From: an uncultured Pelagibacteraceae bacterium
GTDB taxonomy: Bacteria; Pseudomonadota; Alphaproteobacteria; Pelagibacterales; Pelagibacteraceae
Reading direction: 5' to 3'
NCBI GenBank assembly: GCA_902579585.1
Contig: CACHHJ010000003.1
Span: 1 to 60,824, forward strand
Length of the DNA stretch: 60,824 nucleotides
Part shown: positions 34,991-44,265 of the stretch, one piece after another
How the letters are laid out: every line of letters starts with the position of its first letter
How positions within the stretch are numbered: position 1 is the first letter of the stretch
The notes under the pieces: generated by a model
Told to the model about the DNA's origin: nothing
Database searches by the model: none
Seen by the model: the letters and a program-made list of their open reading frames with translations, nothing else
Translations under genes and position numbers: made by a program

Positions 34991-37570
34991 ATGAATTTCA
35001 AAAAATTAGAATTGGTCGGCTTTAAATCATTTTTTGACAAAACAACTTTTTTTATTCAAGAAGGTCTTACGGGAATAGTTGGCCCAAATGGATGTGGAAA
35101 ATCTAACATCGTTGAGTCTTTAAGATGGTGCATGGGTGAAACATCTGCGAAAAGTATGAGGGGTTCAGGTATGGAAGATATTATATTTTCAGGAACATCG
35201 AATAAACCAGCAAAAAATTTATCAGAAGTAACCATCACAATCGACAATTCAAAAAAAGAAGGTCCAGGAAAATATTTAGAAATGGATGAGGTGGTAATTA
35301 AAAGAAAAATTGAACGTGAAAAAGGATCAAAATATTTTATTAATGATAAAGAAGTTAGAGCAAGAGACGTTCAAACTTTTTTTGCTGACTTATCTACTGG
35401 TGCCCATTCTCCATCGATTATAAGCCAAGGAAAGATTGGCATGATTGTTACTGCAAAACCACATGAGAGAAAATCTGTTTTGGAGGAAGCTGCCGGAATT
35501 TCTGGGATCCATATTAGAAGACATGAAGCAGAAACAAGATTAAATGCTGCAGAAAATAATCTTAAAAGAGCTGACGAATTAAAAAAACAACAAGAAAAGC
35601 AACTTGAAAATTTAAAAAAACAAGCTGAGGAAGCAACGAGATATAGAGAAATATCTGAAAAAATTAAAAAAGTTGAAGCAGGACTTTTTTATTTGAAACT
35701 TCAGGATATTGAAAACGAAACCTCTCAAATAAAGGTCAAGCTTTCGGCGATCGATAACGATGTTAATTCAATAAAAAAAGATATTGAACATAATAAAGAT
35801 TTAGTAGATGAAGAAAATAAAAAACTTGAGCCACTTAAAGACAAAAAAATTGAAAATTCATCATCAATTCAAAAGATTAATTTAGAGATTTCCAGTCTAA
35901 ATGAAAAAGAAAAAAGGGTAAAAGATTTAAACGTAAAACTAACAAATAATATTAAAACAATTCAATCAGATCTCGAAAGGGAGAAAAGTATATCTTTAGA
36001 TGCATCATTGAATGAAAAGAGAATCTTGGAAGAAAAAAACGAGCTTCTAAAAACTGAAAGGCAGTTATTTGACATAGAAAAAAAATCTGAGATAGATTTA
36101 GATTTATCAAGAAGTGAGCTCAAAGATCACCAGATTAAGCTTGATGAATTTTTAGAAAAAAAACTAGAATCAATTGACTTAAAAGAACATTTAAAGGTTT
36201 TTAATAAAATTAATGAAATAAATAAATCTGCAATAAGAAGTTTACAAGACTCAAAATTAGATGAGGCAAACTCAAATTTAAACAAAATTAATGAGCTTAT
36301 AGAAAATCAAATTAAAAATATTGAAGTTATAGATAGGAATGATTTGAGTATAAATATAAAGGGACTTATTGAGAATATAACATTATCACAAGAAAGATAT
36401 GCGTCTTCATTTGGTAAAAATCAAACAATTAGAGGTGACTCCATCAAAAGAAAAGAAAGAATAAAAAATATTGATCAGGAATTAGAAAATTGGAAAGATT
36501 TAAAAGTTAATTCAGAAAAAATGATTTTAGAATTAAGCAAAAGAATTGAAAAGGTTGAATTAGAATTGAAGGAGAATCAAAAAAATCCTGAACAAATTGC
36601 AATTAACAAGGGACAAAATATTCAAAAACTTGAAAATACAGAGAAACAAAATATCGATTTGGACTTAGAAATTGAAAAAGTTGAGGCTAATTATATTGAG
36701 GCTAATAATAAATTAAAAAGTATAGAAGAAAAATCTGTTGTATTGAGAGAAAATAAAGCAAGGTTTGAAGCTACTATTGAGGGAATTGATCAAAGAAAAA
36801 TGGATCTTATATACTTAGTAAAAAATGAATTAAAATTAGAAAATATTAACAATTTATTATCTTTCTCTGACCTAAATGGTTTGCCTAAACTACCATCGGT
36901 CAATGAACAAGAAGAAAAATTGAATAATTTCAAAAAAGATAGAGAATCTTTGGGCTCTGTAAATTTAAGAGCCGATGTAGAAACTGAAAAATATAGAAAA
37001 ACTATCAAAAAAATGGAAGAAGATAGAGCTGATCTTGTTTCTGCAATTGTTAAATTGAAGTCCAGTATTAACGAATTAAATCAAAAAGGAAGAGAAAGAC
37101 TTCTAGATGCTTTTAATAAAGTGAACAGAAAGTTTAATGAAGTTTTTACAAAACTTTTTAACGGTGGAAATGCAAAGCTTGAACTAGTCGACTCTGAAGA
37201 TCCTTTGGAAGCTGGATTAGAAATGTTGGTTTCGCCGCCTGGAAAAAGGTTGCAATCAATCACTCTTTTATCTGGTGGCGAGCAGGCCTTAACAGCTATT
37301 TCTCTAATTTTTGCAATTTTTTTGACTAATCCTTCGCCAATATGTATCTTGGACGAAGTAGATGCGCCACTCGATGATGCAAATGTAACTAGATTTTGCT
37401 CTTTATTAGATCAACTAATATCAATTACAAAAACAAAATTTATAATAATTACACATCACGCACTTACTATGTCCAAAATGAATAGGCTTTATGGTGTAAC
37501 AATGCCAGAAAAAGGTGTTAGTAAGCTTGTAGCTGTTGACTTACAAAAAGCTGAAGAGTTAGTAGCTTAA
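34991..37570 (+). CDS. smc: SMC chromosome-segregation ATPase, short form
   Basis: 859 aa; bacterial SMCs are usually about 1,150. The N-terminal head has Walker A 'GIVGPNGCGKSNIVESLRWCMGE' (about 30-52) and 'GAHSPSIISQGKIG' with 'ERKSVLEEAAGISGIHIRR'; the C-terminal head has signature 'LLSGGEQALTAISLIFAIF' and Walker B 'ICILDEVDAPLDDANV'. Coiled coil fills about 165-365 and 470-690. The middle, about 375-470, is itself helical and Lys/Asn/Glu rich with no stretch like the SMC hinge. It organises and segregates the chromosome. scpA/scpB are not in the window. Confidence 0.93.
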   Translation: MNFKKLELVGFKSFFDKTTFFIQEGLTGIVGPNGCGKSNIVESLRWCMGETSAKSMRGSGMEDIIFSGTSNKPAKNLSEVTITIDNSKKEGPGKYLEMDEVVIKRKIEREKGSKYFINDKEVRARDVQTFFADLSTGAHSPSIISQGKIGMIVTAKPHERKSVLEEAAGISGIHIRRHEAETRLNAAENNLKRADELKKQQEKQLENLKKQAEEATRYREISEKIKKVEAGLFYLKLQDIENETSQIKVKLSAIDNDVNSIKKDIEHNKDLVDEENKKLEPLKDKKIENSSSIQKINLEISSLNEKEKRVKDLNVKLTNNIKTIQSDLEREKSISLDASLNEKRILEEKNELLKTERQLFDIEKKSEIDLDLSRSELKDHQIKLDEFLEKKLESIDLKEHLKVFNKINEINKSAIRSLQDSKLDEANSNLNKINELIENQIKNIEVIDRNDLSINIKGLIENITLSQERYASSFGKNQTIRGDSIKRKERIKNIDQELENWKDLKVNSEKMILELSKRIEKVELELKENQKNPEQIAINKGQNIQKLENTEKQNIDLDLEIEKVEANYIEANNKLKSIEEKSVVLRENKARFEATIEGIDQRKMDLIYLVKNELKLENINNLLSFSDLNGLPKLPSVNEQEEKLNNFKKDRESLGSVNLRADVETEKYRKTIKKMEEDRADLVSAIVKLKSSINELNQKGRERLLDAFNKVNRKFNEVFTKLFNGGNAKLELVDSEDPLEAGLEMLVSPPGKRLQSITLLSGGEQALTAISLIFAIFLTNPSPICILDEVDAPLDDANVTRFCSLLDQLISITKTKFIIITHHALTMSKMNRLYGVTMPEKGVSKLVAVDLQKAEELVA

Positions 37571-37579
37571 AATTTGCTC

Positions 37580-37867
37580 ATGAGTGATTTGGAGAATTTA
37601 AAAACTCGCCTTAAAATTGCAAAATCAAAATTGCAAAAAAATAAATCTGAAAATGCTGATAAAAAGGGTATTTTTCTTGGTAATGCATTTAAATTAGGAA
37701 CTGAATTAATTGCTGCAGTTATAGTTGGGACAATAATTGGGTTTATTTTGGATAATTGGTTTGGTACTAAACCATTATTAATTATAATATTTTTCTTTTT
37801 TGGAGCTGCAGCTGGAATTATAAACGTAATTAAAACTGCAAAGAAAATGCAAAAGGATATAAAATAA
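37580..37867 (+). CDS. atpI: ATP synthase protein I
   Basis: 95 aa from ATG 37580 (the track's 37574 is a TTG). A hydrophilic N-terminus (about 35 residues) precedes two membrane helices, 'LGTELIAAVIVGTIIGFILDNWFG' and 'LLIIIFFFFGAAAGIINVIKTAKK', the AtpI/AtpZ pattern. These small proteins assist c-ring assembly or Mg2+ supply for the F0 sector and normally precede atpB in Alphaproteobacteria. Stop overlaps atpB start by 1 bp. Confidence 0.88.
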   Translation: MSDLENLKTRLKIAKSKLQKNKSENADKKGIFLGNAFKLGTELIAAVIVGTIIGFILDNWFGTKPLLIIIFFFFGAAAGIINVIKTAKKMQKDIK

Positions 37868-38601
37868 TGGCAACAAATCCGATGGAACAATTTAAAGTTC
37901 ATAAAATTGGACCAGAAATTGAAGTTTCAGGAATAAATCTATCTTTCACGAACGCAAGTCTTTTTATGGTTATTAGTGCAGGATTAATTTTGGTATTACT
38001 GCTTTTTGGAACTAGGCAAAAGAAGTTAGTTCCGGGTAAAATACAATTAATATCGGAAATGCTTTATAATTTTATTTCAAAAATGATAAGTGATACAGCT
38101 GGAAAAAAAGCTAAACCTTTTTTTCCATTTATATTTAGTTTGTTTGTTTTCATACTTTTTTGCAATATGGTAGGAATGTTGCCGTACTCTTTCACTGTAA
38201 CTAGTCATATTATAGTGACTTTGACTTTCGCTTTATTCATATTTGTTGGTGTTACTATACTTGGATTTGTAATGCATGGATTTAAATATTTAAAAATTTT
38301 TATTCCTAGTGGGGTACCAATAGTTTTGCTGCCAATAATAAGTATTATAGAAATAATTTCTTACCTCAGTAGGCCTATTAGCCTATCGGTTAGACTTTTT
38401 GCGAACATGATGGCTGGACACACAATGTTAAAAGTTTTCGGAGGATTTGTAATTAGTCTTGGTTTGATTGGCGGTTGGTTACCTTTAAGTTTTTCTGTAG
38501 CTTTAACTGGTTTAGAAATTTTAGTTGCTTTTTTACAAGCTTACGTATTTGCAATTTTAACATGCATTTATTTAAATGATGCATTGAATTTACATCACTA
38601 A
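37867..38601 (+). CDS. atpB: F0F1 ATP synthase subunit a
   Basis: 244-aa polytopic subunit that forms the proton half-channels against the c-ring. The essential Arg lies in 'RPISLSVRLFANMMAGHTML' (about residue 178), and the C-terminal channel helix is 'ALTGLEILVAFLQAYVFAILTCIYLNDAL' with the conserved Glu and Gln. Normal length. Overlaps atpI by 1 bp; 19 bp to atpE. As usual in Alphaproteobacteria, only F0 genes are clustered here; the F1 operon must lie elsewhere. Confidence 0.98.
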   Translation: MATNPMEQFKVHKIGPEIEVSGINLSFTNASLFMVISAGLILVLLLFGTRQKKLVPGKIQLISEMLYNFISKMISDTAGKKAKPFFPFIFSLFVFILFCNMVGMLPYSFTVTSHIIVTLTFALFIFVGVTILGFVMHGFKYLKIFIPSGVPIVLLPIISIIEIISYLSRPISLSVRLFANMMAGHTMLKVFGGFVISLGLIGGWLPLSFSVALTGLEILVAFLQAYVFAILTCIYLNDALNLHH

Positions 38602-38609
38602 CAATAAAC

Positions 38610-38616
38610 AAGGAGG
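38610..38616 (+). promoter_or_regulatory. Strong ribosome binding site for atpE
   Basis: AAGGAGG lies 4 nt before the atpE ATG and is a full match to the anti-Shine-Dalgarno core. Few other starts in this window have anything comparable; many abut or overlap the preceding gene. Subunit c is needed in about ten or more copies per enzyme, so enhanced initiation fits the stoichiometry. Confidence 0.85.
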
Positions 38617-38620
38617 AAAC

Positions 38621-38848
38621 ATGGAACTAGAAGCAGCAAAAATGATCGGCGCAGGTCTTGCCGCAATTGCTTTAGCTGGTGCTGGTGTCGGTATTGGAAT
38701 AATTTTTGGAAATTATCTATCCGGTGCAATGAGAAATCCATCTGCAGCTCAAAAACAGTTTCCAAATTTACTTTTGGGATTTGCATTAGCAGAGGCCACT
38801 GGTCTTTTTGGTTTAGTAATAGCTTTGATTATACTTTTTGCATTTTAA
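38621..38848 (+). CDS. atpE: F0F1 ATP synthase subunit c
   Basis: 75-aa hairpin of two membrane helices. 'MIGAGLAAIALAGAGVGIGIIFGNYLSGAMRNPSAAQKQF' is helix 1 with the GxGxGxG packing motif and the RNP polar loop; 'LLLGFALAEATGLFGLVIALIILFAF' is helix 2 with the proton-carrying Glu in 'LAEATGLF'. The ion-binding segment lacks the extra polar ligands typical of Na+ enzymes, so proton coupling is expected. Preceded by AAGGAGG. Confidence 0.98.
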   Translation: MELEAAKMIGAGLAAIALAGAGVGIGIIFGNYLSGAMRNPSAAQKQFPNLLLGFALAEATGLFGLVIALIILFAF

Positions 38849-38852
38849 TTAA

Positions 38853-39431
38853 ATGAGTATGAAAAAGTTTTTTGCTTTGTTAACTTCTCTATTATTAGTA
38901 GAGAGAAATCTTTATGCAGCTGAGGCAGGTATGCCTCAGCTTGATCCAGAGTATTGGCCTTCACAAGTATTTTGGTTAATAATCATCTTTTTAACAATTT
39001 ACATCCTGATATCAAAAATTTTTATTCCTAAAATAAAAGGTAGTATCGATATGAGGGAAGATAAAATCAGAAAAGATTTAGAAGAAGCAAAGACTTTTAG
39101 AGAGCAAGCTGAATTGAAGTTGAAGGAATACAACAGCTTGATGGAAACTGCAAAAATCGATGTTAAAAAAATTATCTCCAAAAGTAGACAAAAATTGAAT
39201 GAAGATATGCGAATAAAAAGAGAAGACGCTCAAAAAAAAATAGATGCTGAAATTTTAAATGCTGAAACTGAGATTAAAAAATTTAAAATGGATTCTCTCA
39301 ATAAAGTAAATTTGATATCACAAGATATTGTTTCTAATTTAATTAAGGATATATTTGGAGAAGATTTAAATAAAAGTAGCATTGAAGCTTCAGTTTTACA
39401 AACTATTAAAGAATACGAGAAGGGTAAATAA
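38853..39431 (+). CDS. atpG: F0F1 ATP synthase subunit b'
   Basis: 192-aa peripheral stalk subunit, the diverged b' copy that pairs with b in Alphaproteobacteria. N-terminal 'MKKFFALLTSLLLVERNLYAAEAGMPQLDPEYWPSQVFWLIIIFLTIYILISKIFIPKI' holds a leader-like stretch and the membrane anchor; the rest is a long charged helix ('REDKIRKDLEEAKTFREQAELKLKEYNSLMETA'). Translation may start at the second Met (38859). Two bp separate it from atpF. Confidence 0.93.
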   Translation: MSMKKFFALLTSLLLVERNLYAAEAGMPQLDPEYWPSQVFWLIIIFLTIYILISKIFIPKIKGSIDMREDKIRKDLEEAKTFREQAELKLKEYNSLMETAKIDVKKIISKSRQKLNEDMRIKREDAQKKIDAEILNAETEIKKFKMDSLNKVNLISQDIVSNLIKDIFGEDLNKSSIEASVLQTIKEYEKGK

Positions 39432-39433
39432 AA

Positions 39434-39928
39434 ATGATAGACGCAACATTTTGGGTAGCAATTTCTTTTTTACTTTTTGTAGTTTTACTCTTTTACTTTA
39501 AAGTTCCACAGAAAATTGATCAATCATTAAATGAAAGTATTAAAGGTATTAAAAATGAAATTGAACATGCAGAGAAACTTAAAGATGAGGCAAAAAATAT
39601 TTTGAGTGATTACGATACTAAAGTTAGTAAATCAAAAGCGGAAATTAAAAAAATGTTAGAAAATGCCGAAAAACAATCTGAGCAAAATATCATAAAAACA
39701 AATGAGGACTTTCATTTTGTAATTGAGAATAGAAAAAAGACAGCAGAGGACAAGATTAAACAAATGAAATTACAAGCTATCAAAGATATGAAAAATTCGG
39801 CAGTAGAGATAGCGGTTAACTCTGTTGAGAAAATCATTAAAAATTCTATTGATAAGAAAAAGCTTGATAAAATTTATGTTTCAAGCATTGATGAGGCAAA
39901 AAAAATTTTAAAAAATAAATCAATCTAG
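39434..39928 (+). CDS. atpF: F0F1 ATP synthase subunit b
   Basis: 164 aa: a short N-terminal membrane helix ('DATFWVAISFLLFVVLLFYFKVPQKI') and a long coiled-coil stator ('IKNEIEHAEKLKDEAKNILSDYDTKVSKSKAEIKKMLENAEKQ'). With b' it makes the heterodimeric stalk that holds F1 still. Last F0 gene; its stop is 16 bp before crtI on the same strand, so transcription from the ATP synthase promoter could run into the carotenoid genes. Confidence 0.95.
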   Translation: MIDATFWVAISFLLFVVLLFYFKVPQKIDQSLNESIKGIKNEIEHAEKLKDEAKNILSDYDTKVSKSKAEIKKMLENAEKQSEQNIIKTNEDFHFVIENRKKTAEDKIKQMKLQAIKDMKNSAVEIAVNSVEKIIKNSIDKKKLDKIYVSSIDEAKKILKNKSI

Positions 39929-39944
39929 CGTAAGATCCAAACAT

Positions 39945-41411
39945 ATGACAAAAAAAGTTATTGTTGTCGGATCAGGTTTTGGCGGTCTAGCCTCAGCTCT
40001 AAGGTTAAAAGCAAAAGGTTATGATGTTACTTTAATTGAGAAACACCCTGATTTGGGAGGGCGAGCAAGGGTTTTTAAAAAAGGAAATTTCATTTACGAT
40101 GGTGGCCCCACAGTGATAACTGCTCCTTATCTTTTTGAAGAATTATTTTCTTTATTTAATAAAAAAATTTCAGACTATGTTGAGATCGTCCCACTTAACT
40201 TATGGTACCGTTTTGTTTTTGATGATGGAAAAACTTTTGATTACTCTGGCAATGAAAAATCAATGGAGAAAGAAATTAAAAAATTTTCAAATAAAGATTT
40301 TAAAGGATACAATGAATTAGTTAATTTTACTGAAAAAATTTTTAATAAAGGTTTTACAGATTTATCTGACAAGCCATTTAATAATTTATCATTTATGCTC
40401 AAGCAGGTTCCGGCTTTATTAAAACTTAAAAGCTATAAATCTGTTTATAAATTGGTTTCAAATTTTATATCTAGTGAGAAATTAAGAAGAGTTTTTAGTA
40501 TGCATCCTCTTTTGGTTGGTGGTAATCCTTTTACTACTACTTCAATATATACGCTTATTCTATTTTTAGAAAAAAAATGGGGTATTCATTATTCTATGGG
40601 TGGTACTGGCAAAGTTGTAAAGGCTTTGGAAAAATTGATGCTTGAAGAGGGGATTAAAATTATTAAAGCTTCCGAAGTTACAGAGATTATTACTGAGAAT
40701 AAAAGCGTTAAGTCTGTAAAAATTAATAATTCAAAAATTATTGAATGTAACTATGTGGTATGTAACTCAGATCCACCAAACGTATACAAAAATTTAATTA
40801 AATCTAAAAATAATTATGGTTTTTTATTCAAACAAAAAATGAAAAGAATGGATTATTCTATGGGCCTTTTTGTTTACTATTTTGGATCTAAAAAACAATA
40901 TAAAGATGTAGCACATCACACGATTTATTTTGGTAAGACTTATGAAAAACATTTGGAAAAAATTTTTGAAAATAAAATTCTTTCAGAAGATATAAGCTAC
41001 TATTTACATCGACCATCCGCAACTGATCCTAATATGGCCCCAGACGGGCAAGATGCTTTCTACGTTTTAGTTCCAGTTCCAAATAATCTCTCAAATATAA
41101 ATTGGTCAAATGAGGGTGAAAGATTTAAAAACTTAATTCTAGACAAAATGAATAAATCAGTTTTACCAGATATTAAAAAAAATGTAGTTAATGACTTCTA
41201 TCTTACGCCTGATTATTTTGAAAAAGATTTAGCTACATTACATGGTTCAGGTTTTTCAATTCAACCTAAATTTTCTCAATCTGCATATTTTAGATTTCAT
41301 AATCAATCAGAAATTTTTGAAAATTTATATTTTGTTGGTGCAGGAACGCATCCTGGAGCTGGTATGCCAGGTGTTATTTCTTCAGCAAAAGTTCTAGATA
41401 AAATTTTATAA
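39945..41411 (+). CDS. crtI: Phytoene desaturase
   Basis: 488-aa FAD enzyme that desaturates phytoene to lycopene. N-terminal 'VIVVGSGFGGLASALRLKAKGYDVTLIEKHPDLGGRARVF' is the GxGxxG plus GGRA motif; 'YDGGPTVITAPYLFEEL' is the characteristic second block; the C-terminal 'LYFVGAGTHPGAGMPGVISSAKVL' is the bacterial-type CrtI signature. First gene of a coupled crtI-crtB-crtY-blh set; it overlaps crtB by 1 bp (TAATG). crtE is not in the window, so GGPP must be supplied from elsewhere. Confidence 0.97.
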   Translation: MTKKVIVVGSGFGGLASALRLKAKGYDVTLIEKHPDLGGRARVFKKGNFIYDGGPTVITAPYLFEELFSLFNKKISDYVEIVPLNLWYRFVFDDGKTFDYSGNEKSMEKEIKKFSNKDFKGYNELVNFTEKIFNKGFTDLSDKPFNNLSFMLKQVPALLKLKSYKSVYKLVSNFISSEKLRRVFSMHPLLVGGNPFTTTSIYTLILFLEKKWGIHYSMGGTGKVVKALEKLMLEEGIKIIKASEVTEIITENKSVKSVKINNSKIIECNYVVCNSDPPNVYKNLIKSKNNYGFLFKQKMKRMDYSMGLFVYYFGSKKQYKDVAHHTIYFGKTYEKHLEKIFENKILSEDISYYLHRPSATDPNMAPDGQDAFYVLVPVPNNLSNINWSNEGERFKNLILDKMNKSVLPDIKKNVVNDFYLTPDYFEKDLATLHGSGFSIQPKFSQSAYFRFHNQSEIFENLYFVGAGTHPGAGMPGVISSAKVLDKIL

Positions 41412-42274
41412 TGAGTACAAAAAATTATTTATCAATTTATGCAAAATCATTTAATTGGTCAGGATTTTTTTTACCAAAAGATATTTATATTAAATGTTCT
41501 AAATTATACGATTTTTGTAGAACTGTGGACAATATTGCAGATCAGGAAGCCAATTTAGATCACAAAAAAAAAGAGCTAATTAAATTTAGAACTAATTTTG
41601 AAAATAAAGATTTAGAAAATGAAATAATAAAAAATATGTGGGAATTAATGGATGAATTTAACATTTCTAAGAAAATAGTAGATGACTTATTTGATGGTAT
41701 AGAGTCAGATTTACAGGAAGAAGTAAAGATTAAAAATGAGAAAGAATTATTTGTTTATTCATATAGAGTTGCTGGAACAGTTGGTTTGATGATGGCAAAA
41801 ATTTTTAATATAAAAAAAAAAGATACTCTTCAAAAAGCTATATATTTAGGAATCGCTATGCAATTAACAAACATTGCAAGAGACGTCGTCGAAGATGAAA
41901 AAAAAAATAGAGTTTACTTAATCAATTACTCAAAAGATAAATTAATGAATATTAAGAAAATTATATATACTGCTGAAACATTTTATAATAGTTCTTTTGC
42001 CGGTATAAAAGATATTCCTTTAAGTTGCCGTTTTTCTATAATTGTGGCTAGAAGAGTTTACAGACAAATTGGAAAAAAAATATTTAATATAAAAGATTTA
42101 AGTACTTATAAAAGGGCTGGAAAAATTTATGTTTCAAATTTTGGTAAAGTTATACAAACAATTCTTTCTTTATTTGATCTAATAATACTTAGTTTTTTAA
42201 AACCCAGAAAAATTGAAAAAGAGTATGAATTCAATTTAATTAATGAGGATATATCATTAAATGAGAGAATTTGA
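41411..42274 (+). CDS. crtB: Phytoene synthase
   Basis: 287-aa enzyme joining two GGPP molecules to 15-cis-phytoene. The first Asp-rich motif is 'LYDFCRTVDNIADQ' (DxxxD, about 34-47), and the second is 'TNIARDVVEDEKKNRVYL' (about 155-172); 'YSYRVAGTVGLMMAKIF' is the conserved helix between them. Start TAATG-coupled to crtI; 14-bp overlap with crtY. The C-terminus carries a hydrophobic stretch ('TILSLFDLIILSFLK') which may help membrane association. Confidence 0.96.
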   Translation: MSTKNYLSIYAKSFNWSGFFLPKDIYIKCSKLYDFCRTVDNIADQEANLDHKKKELIKFRTNFENKDLENEIIKNMWELMDEFNISKKIVDDLFDGIESDLQEEVKIKNEKELFVYSYRVAGTVGLMMAKIFNIKKKDTLQKAIYLGIAMQLTNIARDVVEDEKKNRVYLINYSKDKLMNIKKIIYTAETFYNSSFAGIKDIPLSCRFSIIVARRVYRQIGKKIFNIKDLSTYKRAGKIYVSNFGKVIQTILSLFDLIILSFLKPRKIEKEYEFNLINEDISLNERI

Positions 42275-43322
42275 TTACGTAATTATCGGGGGTGGATGCG
42301 CAGGATTATCCTTGGCATATGAATTAGATCTTCATCAAAAACTTAGTAATAAAACACTCGCAATTATTGAACCAAGGAAAGAATATTTGAGGGATAAAAC
42401 TTGGTCTTTTTGGAAAGTGAGTCCTCATAATTTCGAAGATTGTGTTAAAAAAAATTGGAGGGAATTTTCGATAAAGAAACCATCGAGTTCAAAAGTTATT
42501 AGATGTGATAATTTTCCCTATCAGAGTATTGATAGTGGGTTATTCTATAATAAAATTATTAATAAATTAAATAAAAATAAAAATATCAAGTTTTTTAAAA
42601 ATATAGGTGATTTGAATGTTAAAAATTCTTTTGTATTTAACAGTGTTCCTTCATTAAAAAAAAATAGTTCGAATCTTTGGCAACATTTTTATGGTGTAGA
42701 AATTGAGACTAGTGAGGATTTTTTCGATGATAAAATTATTGATTTGATGGATTTTAATTGTGATCAAAGAAATAATGTTCATTTTTTTTATGTTCTTCCC
42801 TATGCAAAAAATAAGGCAATGATTGAGACTACTTGGCTATCTAAGAAAGATTTATCTCTTAAAGATTATGAATCTCAAATTAAAAATTATATTAATAGTT
42901 TAGGCATAAAAAATTATAAAATAAATTTTCAAGAAGAAGGAGCTATTCCTCTTTTTTATCCTATTAATAAAGAAGAAAAAAATAGAATTAATATTGGCAC
43001 AGCAGGAGGCATGACACGTTTAAGCACTGGTTACACTTTTTTAAACATTCAAGATCATAGCAAATTTATAAGAAAGAATTTAAATAATATAGAAAAAGCT
43101 CGTAAATATGGGTTAAAAACTAAATATAAATTCTTGGATAAAATATTTTTGAAAGTTTTGGAGAGAAATCCAGAAAAAATGCCTAATATATTTTATAAAA
43201 TGTTTAATGGATATACAGACTCAGTAATAAAGTTTTTATCAAATAAAAGCAATTTTATTGAAGATATATATATAATTCTAAAAATGCCAAAGTGGATATT
43301 TATAAAATCTCTTTTTAATTAA
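42261..43322 (+). CDS. crtY: Lycopene beta-cyclase, CrtY type
   Basis: 353-aa flavoprotein that cyclises lycopene to beta-carotene. N-terminal 'DYVIIGGGCAGLSLAYEL' binds the dinucleotide, and 'REYLRDKTWSFW'-like sequence ('EYLRDKTWSFWKVSP') is the family's second motif. 'FYVLPYAKNKAMIETTWLS' and 'INIGTAGGMTRLSTGYTFLNIQ' are the CrtY blocks of Gram-negative bacteria. Overlaps crtB by 14 bp; 1 bp to blh. Confidence 0.95.
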   Translation: MREFDYVIIGGGCAGLSLAYELDLHQKLSNKTLAIIEPRKEYLRDKTWSFWKVSPHNFEDCVKKNWREFSIKKPSSSKVIRCDNFPYQSIDSGLFYNKIINKLNKNKNIKFFKNIGDLNVKNSFVFNSVPSLKKNSSNLWQHFYGVEIETSEDFFDDKIIDLMDFNCDQRNNVHFFYVLPYAKNKAMIETTWLSKKDLSLKDYESQIKNYINSLGIKNYKINFQEEGAIPLFYPINKEEKNRINIGTAGGMTRLSTGYTFLNIQDHSKFIRKNLNNIEKARKYGLKTKYKFLDKIFLKVLERNPEKMPNIFYKMFNGYTDSVIKFLSNKSNFIEDIYIILKMPKWIFIKSLFN

Positions 43323-43323
43323 A

Positions 43324-44265
43324 ATGATAAAAAAAATTTACGGTAAACATACGTTTTATTTCAGTGTTTCTACAATAACAGTATCAGTAATTGCTTTGCT
43401 CTTTGGTAATAAAATAGGATCTTCGAATGAATTGATAATTTCATTTATATGTTTATTTTTGATTTTATCAATAGGTATATCTCATGGGGCAATGGATAAT
43501 TATAAGGCGAATAAATTATTGGAGATTTATAAAAAAAAAAGTAAGTCAATTTTTTATATTTTATATTTGTCAATTTCAGCAATGATAATTTTACTATGGA
43601 GTTTATATCCCTTAGTCACTTTGTTGATGTTCTTAATTATTGCTTCTTATCATTTTGGTAGAGAGGATACTGCATTCTTGCATCAAGGTAATTATTACGT
43701 TGATCAGGCACTTTATTTAATCAAAGGTTCATTAATTGTATTTGCCCCGCTATTTTTTCACATTGATGAAACTATTGAAATTTTTGAGACGTTACTAATA
43801 AGTGACAATATTCTTATTTATATTAAAAAAGAACATTGGATTATAAATGTGTGCTTGGGTTTCTCTATCTTTGGCTATCTTTATTTTGTTAATAAAAATA
43901 AATATGAAGATTTTGAAGTTTTGTTTTTGGATATGTTATCTATTCTTATTCTAAATTACGTTTTTAATCCATTAATTGCTTTTACAATTTATTTCTGTTT
44001 CCTTCATTCAATTAGGCACATCATATCAATATCTCATGAACTTAACGGTGATAACTTTAATTTAGGTCTAAAGGCTTTTGTCAAAAAAGCCTTACCATTA
44101 ACTATTATTACTGCCGTATTATATTTACTAGCTGCAGTTTTTCTCTCAAACTTTTATGGCCTTAACGATGTGATAATAAAAGTAATATTTATTGGTTTGG
44201 CGTCACTAACATTTCCGCATATATTGCTTGAATATTTATTAGAAATAAATGAAACAAAAAATTAA
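43324..44265 (+). CDS. blh: Beta-carotene 15,15'-dioxygenase, Brp/Blh family
   Basis: 313-aa polytopic membrane enzyme (about 8 helices) that cuts beta-carotene into two retinal molecules. Iron-ligating histidine motifs are all present: 'IGISHGAMDNYK' (about 56-67), 'IIASYHFGREDTAF' (about 108-121), 'CFLHSIRHIISISHEL' (about 225-240) and a late 'LTFPHILLEYLLE'. Retinal is the chromophore of proteorhodopsin, so the cell probably carries a rhodopsin gene outside the window. Its end overlaps ispH by 17 bp. Confidence 0.95.
   Translation: MIKKIYGKHTFYFSVSTITVSVIALLFGNKIGSSNELIISFICLFLILSIGISHGAMDNYKANKLLEIYKKKSKSIFYILYLSISAMIILLWSLYPLVTLLMFLIIASYHFGREDTAFLHQGNYYVDQALYLIKGSLIVFAPLFFHIDETIEIFETLLISDNILIYIKKEHWIINVCLGFSIFGYLYFVNKNKYEDFEVLFLDMLSILILNYVFNPLIAFTIYFCFLHSIRHIISISHELNGDNFNLGLKAFVKKALPLTIITAVLYLLAAVFLSNFYGLNDVIIKVIFIGLASLTFPHILLEYLLEINETKN

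Noticed and set aside
37567-37902. 111-aa minus-strand ORF opposite atpI
   Set aside because: Shadow of atpI, which fits the conserved F0 operon and its membrane topology.
43324-44265. blh as the rhodopsin itself
   Set aside because: The histidine motifs are those of Brp/Blh dioxygenases, and there is no retinal-binding Lys helix of a microbial rhodopsin.
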